Below are positions 1 to 5,586 of a stretch of DNA of 5,586 nucleotides, piece after piece. Origin of the DNA: Acidobacteriota bacterium (lineage in GTDB: Bacteria > Acidobacteriota > Vicinamibacteria > Vicinamibacterales > UBA823); NCBI GenBank assembly GCA_003509065.1, contig DODG01000031.1, positions 1 to 5,586 of the forward strand. The letters run 5' to 3'. Made by a program: the position numbers and the translations under genes. Below the pieces are notes generated by a model. That model was not told the origin of the DNA. It did not search any database and saw nothing but the letters and a program-made list of their open reading frames with translations. The first letter of the stretch is position 1; each line of letters opens with the position of its first letter.

Positions 1-2
1 CG

Positions 3-680
3 GCTCGACGCGCTAGACGGGAAAACCGTGGTGTGCCTTATCTGTTTCTTAAACCGACGAGAGGAGTCGTTATCGGCAATGGTGCGCCGGTGGTAATTCC
101 CGACGGTCGAGATCGCACCGACTGGGAAGTTGAATTAGCTACAGTTATTGGACGAGCGGCGAAGTACGTCAGTGCGGATACTGCTCAAGATCACATATTT
201 GGTTATATGGTCAGTCTAGATATTTCCGATCGGGGTGGACGTCCACCAGGTGGTAATCCATTACGGTCTGACTGGTTTGTAGGAAAGGGTCATGACACGT
301 TTGCACCGATGGGCCCATGGATTGTTCCAAAGGAATTCTACGGTGATCCAATGGAAAACCTTCGTCAGACTCTTCGTGTTGGAGACCAGCAAATGCAAGA
401 GGCGACAGCGGGTGACATGATCCATTCGCTGTACGAGCTGATTGAGTACGCATCGTCAATCGTTACACTCTATCCCGGGGACGTTATTAATAATGGCACG
501 TCAGGTGGTGTTGGTATGGGCACGGCGGTACGCGGCGAGCAACAGTTTTTGCAACCCGGTGACGAAATCATTGCAACCATTGATGGTATCGGAACACTTA
601 CGATGCCCGTTGTTGGTGAAGAACCTCCGCCTGCTGGCAGTGGCGCCCGCCTACCACCAGTCAGTAGCTACCGTCGTTAA
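3..680 (+). CDS. Fumarylacetoacetate hydrolase (FAH) family protein, 5'-truncated by window edge
   Basis: The reading frame is open to the window edge, so the gene begins upstream; the GTG at 33 is an internal Val codon, not a start. The 225 visible residues are the catalytic domain of the FAH superfamily, metal-dependent enzymes that hydrolyse, decarboxylate or isomerise acylpyruvate-type and related keto acids. Seen: FLKP near residue 15; the DWEVEL motif with the two acidic metal ligands (E42, E44); VIGR; SLDIS with the third likely ligand D73; the GKGHDTFAPMGPW block at 94-106; and the TSGGVGMG glycine loop at 166-173. Only an N-terminal portion is missing, so its export status cannot be judged. 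The last 20 or so residues (EEPPPAGSGARLPP and on) form a Pro-rich tail beyond the usual family end. An amidase gene follows after 52 bp on the same strand. The family call is firm; the substrate is unknown. Confidence 0.87.
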   Translation, partial: ARRARRENRGVPYLFLKPTRGVVIGNGAPVVIPDGRDRTDWEVELATVIGRAAKYVSADTAQDHIFGYMVSLDISDRGGRPPGGNPLRSDWFVGKGHDTFAPMGPWIVPKEFYGDPMENLRQTLRVGDQQMQEATAGDMIHSLYELIEYASSIVTLYPGDVINNGTSGGVGMGTAVRGEQQFLQPGDEIIATIDGIGTLTMPVVGEEPPPAGSGARLPPVSSYRR

Positions 681-717
681 TTTTCTGTTAACCCGGTAAG
701 ACAGTGATAGTAGTTTT

Positions 718-722
718 AGGGG
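718..722 (+). promoter_or_regulatory. Ribosome binding site of the amidase gene
   Basis: AGGGG lies 10 nt before the ATG at 733 and supports that start. A second candidate ATG at 775 also has a G-run (GGGG, 761-764) 10 nt before it, so the site does not fully settle the choice. Confidence 0.5.
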
Positions 723-732
723 CACTGATTCA

Positions 733-2406
733 ATGATTCAGGCTGATACGTTACGTGCTTGGGGTCTTTCGCGCATGGATCGACTCAGTTCATGGGTTTG
801 GAATCTGTTTAGCATACGAGTGCAGCGAATTGCCTTAGTTGTAATATACAGTTCCGTCTTTACTGTCGGCGTGGTCGCCCAAACCTTGGAGATTACAGCG
901 TCCACGATTGAAGACATCAACGCAGCTTTCAACAACGAATCGTTGACTTCTGAGCAATTGGTCGAATTATACCTTTCCCGAATTGAGGCGTACGACGATG
1001 CAGGGCCAGCTATCAACGCGGTACTTGCGCTAAATGGCCAGGCAGTAGATCGGGCTCGGGCTCTCGATGCCGAGAGACGAGCCAAGGGACCTCGATCGCG
1101 ATTACATGGGATTCCGATCGTTCTGAAGGACAATATTGATACGGCCGATCTTCCAACGACTGCTGGTTCTTCACTGTTGGCAGGGTCCTTGCCGCCAGAC
1201 GATGCGTTCATTGTGCAGAAATTGCGAGCGGCCGGAGCTATTATCCTGGCGAAAGTGAATATGAGCGAATTCGCGTCGGGTGGAGCCATGAGTTCTTTGG
1301 GTGGACCGATTCGGAATCCGCACGACTTGGAGCGGTCTCCTCTAGGGTCGTCAGGGGGGACGGGCGCGTCTATTGCAGCGGCCTATGCACAGTTCGGATT
1401 GGGTACGGATACCGGTGGCTCGGTGCGATGGCCTTCGACCGCCAATGGTATCGTCGGACTTAAACCGACATATGGATTGGTGAGCCGTGACGGAATCATT
1501 CCACTTGCTCTCTCGTTCGATATGGCTGGCCCAATGGCACGAAATGTGTATGACGTAGCGGCTGCATTGAGTGTGATGACTGGTGTCGATCCGGCTGATC
1601 AAGCAACAGTTCAGAGCAAAGGGCGAATCGGTATTGATTACACTGAACATCTAGATGTAGCAGCACTGGATGGTGCACGCATTGGAATCGCGCGAGATTT
1701 TCTCGACCAAGATTCAGAAGTTGACTGGATTATTGAAGCCTCGCTGGATGTTATGCGAGGTGCTGGAGCGACTGTTGTCACGGTGCGCTTCCCACAATGG
1801 TTACTTGATGCGAATGGAGAATTGTATACGGTAGTTCGTCATCGAGAGTTTCGGGTTCAGATTGCCGAGTACCTCGCCACGCTCAAACCTAAATATCCCA
1901 AGACACTTGCGCAGTTAATCGAACAAACCACTCGCATGACAGCGCCGAACGACAACGGACAACCGAATCCAGGCCGGTGGAGCTTGATGCGACGTGAAGA
2001 GGACAGTGGGGATCTTGATGATCCTGAGTATCAGGCCGTCCGTGAACATGGTCTAGCTTTGGTACGCGGTTTTATCGATGGCATTCTAGAATCCAAGAAA
2101 CTTGACGCTATCGTGTATCCGACATCGCCGAGGCGTCCCTCACGCATTGATGCGGATTCGAGTTCTAGAGGCACTCGGAGTGTATCTCCAATTCGGCTAG
2201 CGAACTTGACGGGTTTCCCAGATCTCGTGGTGCCAGCAGGATTTACGGGGAACGGTTTGCCTGTCGGTATTTCATTTTTGGGAACAGCGTTCAGCGAGCC
2301 CAAATTATTAGCGTTGGGCTATGCGTTCGAGCAAGTCACGAAAGCCAGACGTCTACCAATCAATACGCCGTCTCGACCTGACGAAATTATTGCGATCGGT
2401 CAGTAA
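733..2406 (+). CDS. Exported amidase-signature (AS) family amidase
   Basis: This 557-residue protein is an amidase-signature serine hydrolase, a family that hydrolyses carboxamide bonds with a Ser-cisSer-Lys triad. All three catalytic residues can be placed: K132 in VLKDNID, cis-Ser S206 in GSSGG, and nucleophile S230 in GTDTGGSVRWPS. The 24-residue gap between the serines matches well-studied members such as FAAH. GLKPTYGLVSRDG follows at 242-254, and the C-terminal NLTGFPDLVVPAG and LPVGISFLG blocks (491-517) are typical, so the domain is complete. The N-terminus has basic residues (R29, R32), a hydrophobic stretch at about 33-48 and a likely signal-peptidase site after A49 (V-V-A then Q), which predicts Sec export. 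With the ATG at 733 the n-region is long (about 32 residues); a start at Met15 (775) would give a more usual signal peptide. The substrate cannot be told: small amides, peptide amides and cyclic amides are all possible. It is not a good candidate for the GatA subunit because of the signal peptide and its context. Confidence 0.93.
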   Translation: MIQADTLRAWGLSRMDRLSSWVWNLFSIRVQRIALVVIYSSVFTVGVVAQTLEITASTIEDINAAFNNESLTSEQLVELYLSRIEAYDDAGPAINAVLALNGQAVDRARALDAERRAKGPRSRLHGIPIVLKDNIDTADLPTTAGSSLLAGSLPPDDAFIVQKLRAAGAIILAKVNMSEFASGGAMSSLGGPIRNPHDLERSPLGSSGGTGASIAAAYAQFGLGTDTGGSVRWPSTANGIVGLKPTYGLVSRDGIIPLALSFDMAGPMARNVYDVAAALSVMTGVDPADQATVQSKGRIGIDYTEHLDVAALDGARIGIARDFLDQDSEVDWIIEASLDVMRGAGATVVTVRFPQWLLDANGELYTVVRHREFRVQIAEYLATLKPKYPKTLAQLIEQTTRMTAPNDNGQPNPGRWSLMRREEDSGDLDDPEYQAVREHGLALVRGFIDGILESKKLDAIVYPTSPRRPSRIDADSSSRGTRSVSPIRLANLTGFPDLVVPAGFTGNGLPVGISFLGTAFSEPKLLALGYAFEQVTKARRLPINTPSRPDEIIAIGQ

Positions 2407-2535
2407 CTCGAATGAACCTGGAGTTATTTTGGTGACTTGAGGCCTGGTAGCAATGTCGGAGAGTTGAAGCTATTTTGTGGGCTGTCCCAAACCAGAGGGA
2501 CTCCAAAGAGAACACTTTGTGAATTATGGCGTGAT

Positions 2536-2540
2536 GGAGG
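2536..2540 (+). promoter_or_regulatory. Ribosome binding site that sets the hydratase start
   Basis: A GGAGG core sits 5 nt before the ATG at 2546. It is the strongest Shine-Dalgarno match in this stretch and argues for 2546 over the in-frame upstream GTG (2477) and ATG (2534). The 2407-2535 gap before it holds no recognisable gene and no convincing promoter. Confidence 0.7.
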
Positions 2541-2545
2541 ATGCG

Positions 2546-3547
2546 ATGAGCGAGAGAGCAACAATCATTTCGTGGTTTTGGGTGAAAGTTACTGGAACGG
2601 TACTTGTAACGTTCAGTATGGCCATGTGCGGTGGTGCAGAACCACCCGTTGACGATGCCATCGTCGAATCGTCACTGGTCGAGCCGGATGTGTCAACGCT
2701 TACACCAGAGGCGACGGATGAAGACATCATGCAACACATGCTTTGGGTCATGGAGAATCAAAGTATTTCGACGGAGTTAACGCAACACTTCCCAGATATT
2801 GACCGTGCTCGTGCATATGACATCCAGCGTTTGCGGTTGGAGCATCGAGAACAGACAGAGGCGAGAGTAGGTTGGAAAATTGGGTGGTCTAATCAACCGA
2901 ATCCGCGTGTTGCGATCGATCCAGTCTTTGGACACATTATGGCGTCCAACGTATTGGAACCTGGTCGTGAGGTGTCGCTAGACCACTTGATCAATGGTAG
3001 TACTGGCCTCGAAGCGGAGGTTGTGTTCTGGCTGGATAAGGACTTACCTGGACCTACGGTGACCCGGGACGATGTGCTCGAAGCAACCGCAGAAGTCTCT
3101 GCTGCGGTTGAATTAATCAAACCGCGCGTGGCAGCCTATGACAGTGAGTCGCTTGCGGTACCGGCTGGAGGCGAGCAACCGATCTCAATTTGGCCCAATC
3201 GTCATAACCACGGGATTATTGACAATGTCTGGCACATCGGCGTGATTTTTGGTTCGAATCGGGTTGGCGTTGACGAAGTTGATTTGATGAACGAGCGGGT
3301 GTCGATTGCTGTCAATGACGAGACCATCGAGGAAGGGCGTTTCGCGTGGACTATGGGCCGTGATCCGATTCAAGGAGTTGTTTGGCTTGCGAACGAATTG
3401 CTTAAGTACGGTTATCAATTAAATGCAGGCGATTTTGTTATTACGGGTTCTGTAGCCTATACAGAATCGGTGTTTCCTGGTGATAGGGCGACCCTGACGT
3501 ATTCAAGTCTTGGTGCAATCGATATGTCGGTGGCCTCGACACCTTAG
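2546..3547 (+). CDS. 2-keto-4-pentenoate hydratase-like protein (MhpD/FAH fold), predicted exported or lipid-anchored
   Basis: With the ATG at 2546 the protein has 333 residues. From about residue 60 it matches the hydratase/decarboxylase branch of the FAH fold (MhpD, 4-oxalocrotonate decarboxylase), which adds water to 2-hydroxypentadienoate-type keto acids or decarboxylates oxalocrotonate. Seen: GWKIG with the conserved Lys K111; the metal-ligand pair E156 and E158 in GLEAEVVFWL; the third ligand E189 in AVELIKPRV; IIDNVWHIG at 224-232; and the C-terminal VVWLANELL and NAGDFVITGSV blocks. Residues 11-27 are hydrophobic and are followed by C28-GG and a Pro- and acid-rich linker up to about residue 60, which looks like a lipoprotein or signal-peptide leader. 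The lipobox (M-A-M-C) is poor because residue -1 is Met. MhpD homologues usually lack a leader and are cytosolic. The gene follows the amidase by 139 bp on the same strand and ends 9 bp from the convergent glpQ. The family call is firm; the reaction and substrate are inferred only to class level. Confidence 0.88.
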   Translation: MSERATIISWFWVKVTGTVLVTFSMAMCGGAEPPVDDAIVESSLVEPDVSTLTPEATDEDIMQHMLWVMENQSISTELTQHFPDIDRARAYDIQRLRLEHREQTEARVGWKIGWSNQPNPRVAIDPVFGHIMASNVLEPGREVSLDHLINGSTGLEAEVVFWLDKDLPGPTVTRDDVLEATAEVSAAVELIKPRVAAYDSESLAVPAGGEQPISIWPNRHNHGIIDNVWHIGVIFGSNRVGVDEVDLMNERVSIAVNDETIEEGRFAWTMGRDPIQGVVWLANELLKYGYQLNAGDFVITGSVAYTESVFPGDRATLTYSSLGAIDMSVASTP

Positions 3548-3556
3548 GTGCGTCGA

Positions 3557-4507
3557 TTATTGACGTGGGAATTTGTCTGGATTGTCGGTAAACAACGCAT
3601 CGACGCCCAGGTTGAACAGGAAATGCCGCATTTCCGCTTCTACATCTGGAAATGGTTGTGTTGACGACGATCGAAACGTATAAGGCGTCACTGACAACCC
3701 AACCGTGTGTGCGCGGGCGACAAGCTTTGGTTGCGCGGAGATGATTGATTTAGCCGGCCCAATGCCTGTAGCGAACTCGGCGATTTCTTTCAGCCACTTG
3801 TCCGAAATTGGTGCCGCAGGATCTTGTGCACCGAAGAGAAAGACCCGCGGCAGTAACGGCTGCTTAGCGACGATGGTTCGTAGACTCGCTGCATCAAACG
3901 ACTGGATAATGACTGGCGTTGTTGGGTCAGTTGCCGGTTCGTTTAAACCATTGCTGCGGAGGACTTCAAGTACAAGGGTCGCCATATCAATACCGACCGC
4001 CTCATAATCACTCGGACTTTTTAATTCTGGAAAAAGTCCTGCTTGACCGCGGATGAGGTTGATCGCTTCTTGCCAGGTCGGAATTTGGGCACCAGCGAAT
4101 TCTTTTGAGAACCAGCTCCCAGCATCGAGTGTCTTAATTTCAGCAAGTGTAAAATCTCGTAGTAGCCACAGTCGATAGCTCTTTCCGGATCGTGAGACCG
4201 TCGTATAACGATCTGGAAATATTTCCTCCACGTTGGTCGTTCGTTCAAGACTATCGTCGTGGAGGCATACAAGAACACCATCGCGGGTTACTCCGAGATC
4301 TTGTTCCACGAAATCGGCACCTTGGGTGAGTGCCAGTTGGTATGCGGCGAGAGTATGTTCGGGAGCGTAGGCCGATGCGCCGCGGTGAGCGACGAGGGTT
4401 TTATCCTGATACTGTAGCGTGGATCCCAGAATCGTCAGACTGAAGATGATTACCAGGCTGGACAGTAGTTGTGCGCCGGAGCAGGAAAAAGAAGCGTTTC
4501 GTGTCAT
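3557..4507 (-). CDS. glpQ: Glycerophosphodiester phosphodiesterase, GlpQ type
   Basis: This 316-residue enzyme should hydrolyse deacylated phospholipids (glycerophosphodiesters) to glycerol-3-phosphate plus an alcohol, outside the cytoplasmic membrane. Seen: VAHRGAS with H41 and R42; APEHT (E50); VEQDL with the metal ligands E68 and D70; LHDD with the second catalytic His, H83; PELKSP with E161 and K163; TGIGP at 247-251; VTPYTFRS at 273-280; and the C-terminal LFTDNPDKF. The FPDR segment (97-100) and the RDFTLAEIKTL stretch resemble GlpQ more than cytosolic UgpQ. The N-terminus has a hydrophobic run at about 14-30 that serves as a signal peptide or membrane anchor, with a possible cleavage site near S29/T30 but no clear lipobox. 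The domain is complete, with no missing key residue. A GGGG stretch (complement of 4513-4516) 5 nt before the start is a modest ribosome binding site. It is divergent from fxsA and convergent with the hydratase. No glycerol-3-phosphate transporter gene is visible beside it. Confidence 0.95.
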   Translation of the reverse strand: MTRNASFSCSGAQLLSSLVIIFSLTILGSTLQYQDKTLVAHRGASAYAPEHTLAAYQLALTQGADFVEQDLGVTRDGVLVCLHDDSLERTTNVEEIFPDRYTTVSRSGKSYRLWLLRDFTLAEIKTLDAGSWFSKEFAGAQIPTWQEAINLIRGQAGLFPELKSPSDYEAVGIDMATLVLEVLRSNGLNEPATDPTTPVIIQSFDAASLRTIVAKQPLLPRVFLFGAQDPAAPISDKWLKEIAEFATGIGPAKSIISAQPKLVARAHTVGLSVTPYTFRSSSTQPFPDVEAEMRHFLFNLGVDALFTDNPDKFPRQ

Positions 4508-4642
4508 TGATACCCCGCCACAGTGTTACGAGCGGTTAAATTCTCACCAGGAATTCGCAACACTATCACCCAAACACCAAGTCTTCTAATACATGTTGAG
4601 CAGGCCTAGCGTTTGTGTGTGATTATGTGCGACGATCACAAA
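4508..4642. promoter_or_regulatory. Divergent intergenic region between glpQ and fxsA
   Basis: This 135-bp gap must hold the start signals for both divergent genes unless fxsA begins at an upstream alternative codon. A TCTAAT at 4585-4590 on the + strand is one mismatch from a -10 box but has no good -35 partner at normal spacing. I cannot assign promoters or operators with confidence. Confidence 0.4.
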
Positions 4643-5107
4643 ATGGCCAAGCTTCTCTTGTTATTCATTTTAGTTCCGGCGACAGAATTAGCGTTACTTA
4701 TTGAGATTGGGTCTCGTATTGGAACTATCAACACGCTACTCCTTATCGTTGTTACTGGAGTGTTAGGCGCTTCACTCGCGAGTCGCCAAGGGCTTGCGGT
4801 GTTACGTCAGATTCAGGACGAGACGGTACGTGGTCAAATGCCTGGCAGTGCAATTGTTGATGGCGTGATTATCTTAGTGGCCGGAATTGTTCTGATGACA
4901 CCAGGGATCCTTACAGATATTCTTGGATTCTTATGCCTGATACCGGCAACTCGCAGCCTTATTAAAGGCCAGCTGCGGCAAATGATCGAGCGGGCAGTCC
5001 GCAACAATCGAGCCAGAGTTGTCGTCAACATGGGCTCGTCAGAGACTCAAGATCATGGACCGAATGATCAAGATCAATCTTGGCCACCGTCATTTCCACA
5101 TCAATAG
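4643..5107 (+). CDS. fxsA: FxsA family membrane protein
   Basis: This 154-residue protein matches the FxsA family of small inner-membrane proteins; E. coli FxsA is known because its overproduction relieves F-plasmid exclusion of phage T7, and its normal role is unclear. Seen: the family N-terminus AKLLLLFILVPATELALLIEI; hydrophobic segments at about 3-21, 28-45, 72-86 and 88-102; ASRQGLAVL after the second segment; and the signature MTPGILTDILGFLCLIPATR at 85-104. A basic stretch follows (R112 to R125), then a polar tail with QD-rich residues and WPPSFPHQ. I chose the ATG at 4643 because it places the N-terminus as in other family members. Upstream in-frame starts (TTG 4613, ATG 4625) would add a cysteine-containing polar stretch not typical of the family. 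No clear Shine-Dalgarno sequence precedes any of the three. It is convergent with msrB, 47 bp away. Confidence 0.92.
   Translation: MAKLLLLFILVPATELALLIEIGSRIGTINTLLLIVVTGVLGASLASRQGLAVLRQIQDETVRGQMPGSAIVDGVIILVAGIVLMTPGILTDILGFLCLIPATRSLIKGQLRQMIERAVRNNRARVVVNMGSSETQDHGPNDQDQSWPPSFPHQ
5047..5076 (+). repeat. Pair of 9-bp direct repeats in the fxsA tail
   Basis: TCAAGATCA occurs at 5047-5055 and again at 5068-5076. The offset is 21 bp (seven codons), so both copies are in the same frame and give the repeated QD pair in the variable polar C-terminus. The second copy runs into a small inverted repeat (CAAGAT and ATCTTG, 5069-5082). This may be slippage in an unconstrained tail; no function is claimed. 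Confidence 0.5.
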
Positions 5108-5154
5108 TGGTGGTGTGGGGGCAGACACGTCATCCTTTCAAAAATACTCAGTGA

Positions 5155-5553
5155 CTACGAGCTTGAGTCGAGCTTGAGTGCCACCGAATTAATGCAGTAG
5201 CGGAGGCCGGTCGGCCTAGGTCCATCATCAAAAACATGACCAAGATGTGCGTCGCAACTACCGCATCGCACTTCGGTTCGTCGCATTCCGGATGACAGAT
5301 CGACTACTGTAGTGACTTTTGTATTTGCCGCTGGTTCGAAAAAACTTGGCCAGCCAGTTCCGGAATCAAATTTGGTGCTGGATTGAAAGAGTTCGTTGTC
5401 ACAACAGACGCATCGGTAAGTACCATCTTGATCGCAGTTGTAGTACTTGCCACTAAATGGCGGCTCGGTGCCTCCCTTGCGACATACGTCATATTGCTCA
5501 TCAGTAAGATCAGCACGCCATTCTGCATCAGATTTTTCTATTGGTTTCGACAT
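5155..5553 (-). CDS. msrB: Peptide-methionine (R)-S-oxide reductase MsrB
   Basis: This 132-residue protein is a full-length MsrB, which reduces the R epimer of methionine sulfoxide in oxidised proteins. No signal peptide is seen, so it should be cytoplasmic. Seen: EEQYDV-like start of the domain (DEQYDV, 18-23), [12 protein letters not shown] (28-39), the zinc-binding pairs C48/C51 and C97/C100, [10 protein letters not shown] (65-74), the [17 protein letters not shown] block (96-111), and the catalytic Cys C120 in RYCINS. The position that holds the resolving Cys in E. coli-type enzymes (GCGWPSF) is Thr66 here, so this is the subgroup lacking that Cys. C24, C40 and C50 are extra cysteines that could take part in recycling, which is an inference. 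The start ATG has a GAGG ribosome binding site 5 nt upstream. The 3' end is made of an exact 11-bp tandem duplication. Confidence 0.97.
   Translation of the reverse strand: MSKPIEKSDAEWRADLTDEQYDVCRKGGTEPPFSGKYYNCDQDGTYRCVCCDNELFQSSTKFDSGTGWPSFFEPAANTKVTTVVDLSSGMRRTEVRCGSCDAHLGHVFDDGPRPTGLRYCINSVALKLDSSS
5158..5179. repeat. Exact 11-bp tandem duplication at the 3' end of msrB
   Basis: CGAGCTTGAGT occurs twice in direct contact, at 5158-5168 and 5169-5179, immediately before the msrB stop codon (complement of 5155-5157). On the coding strand the two copies are ACTCAAGCTCG and encode most of the last residues, LKLDSSS. Eleven is not a multiple of three, so gain or loss of a copy changes the C-terminal frame. 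Confidence 0.9.
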
Positions 5554-5558
5554 CGTTA

Positions 5559-5562
5559 CCTC
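5559..5562 (-). promoter_or_regulatory. Ribosome binding site of msrB
   Basis: On the - strand GAGG lies 5 nt before the ATG (complement of 5551-5553), a standard spacing that supports the chosen start. Confidence 0.65.
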
Positions 5563-5571
5563 ATAGGCAAT

Positions 5572-5585
5572 CTAGGACACCCTAG
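5572..5585. repeat. Small inverted repeat upstream of msrB
   Basis: CTAGG (5572-5576) and CCTAG (5581-5585) form a perfect 5-bp inverted repeat with a 4-nt loop, 18 nt before the msrB start, at the edge of the window. It could be a short hairpin or half of an operator, but short arms like these arise often by chance. Confidence 0.3.
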
Positions 5586-5586
5586 G

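Noticed and set aside
33..680. GTG at 33 as a real start of the FAH-family gene
   Set aside because: The frame stays open upstream to base 3, and the domain lacks its usual N-terminal portion. The codon reads as Val inside the protein, so the gene is truncated by the window edge.
738..1289. Long antisense reading frame opposite the amidase gene (183 codons)
   Set aside because: It has no recognisable motif and lies wholly opposite a gene with a complete catalytic signature, so it is a shadow frame.
2405..2430. AACTC/GAGTT stem followed by ATTTT after the amidase stop, as a terminator
   Set aside because: The stem has only 5 weak pairs with an 11-nt loop and a short, interrupted T-run. It is too weak to call.
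2477..2545. Upstream GTG start (2477) for the hydratase
   Set aside because: It adds 23 polar residues ahead of the signal-like leader and has no Shine-Dalgarno sequence, whereas the ATG at 2546 has GGAGG at 5 nt.
3551..3565. Near-palindrome CGTCGATTATTGACG between the convergent genes as a bidirectional terminator
   Set aside because: It has few GC pairs, almost no loop and no T-tract on either strand; it also overlaps the glpQ stop.
3705..4007. Forward reading frame of 100 codons opposite glpQ
   Set aside because: It lies entirely antisense to a well-supported gene and shows no family motif.
4596..4626. TTGAGC plus GATTAT as a promoter for fxsA
   Set aside because: The 19-bp spacing and weak -10 match are not convincing, and the -10 would lie within 17 nt of the chosen start codon.

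Overview
The window carries six protein-coding genes and no RNA gene, mobile element or CRISPR array that I can recognise. Composition looks even throughout, at roughly half G+C by eye. The predicted export signals on three proteins, a GlpQ-type phosphodiesterase that is periplasmic in its best-known relatives, and the FxsA protein fit a Gram-negative (diderm) bacterium. The sequence alone does not let me name a phylum.

Left half (1-3547, + strand): three genes in a row. The first is the 3' part of a fumarylacetoacetate-hydrolase (FAH) family enzyme, cut by the window start. Then come an exported amidase-signature amidase and an exported, possibly lipid-anchored, 2-keto-4-pentenoate hydratase-like protein. 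The first and third share the FAH fold, so an amidase sits between two FAH-fold enzymes. Spacings are 52 bp and about 139 bp, so co-transcription is plausible but unproven. The set looks like a small catabolic cluster acting on amide-containing and keto-acid-type substrates, with at least two steps outside the cytoplasm. That function is inferred; no substrate can be read from the sequence.

Right half (3557-5553): a GlpQ-type glycerophosphodiester phosphodiesterase on the - strand, convergent with the hydratase and only 9 bp from it; an fxsA membrane-protein gene on the + strand, divergent from glpQ; and msrB, a peptide-methionine (R)-S-oxide reductase on the - strand, convergent with fxsA. 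These look like ordinary housekeeping or envelope-maintenance genes with no evident link to the left-hand cluster.

I see no convincing new multi-gene system. The points most worth a second look are the predicted export of a hydratase family that is normally cytosolic, an atypical lipobox on it, an MsrB lacking the usual resolving cysteine, and an exact 11-bp tandem duplication that forms the last codons of msrB.
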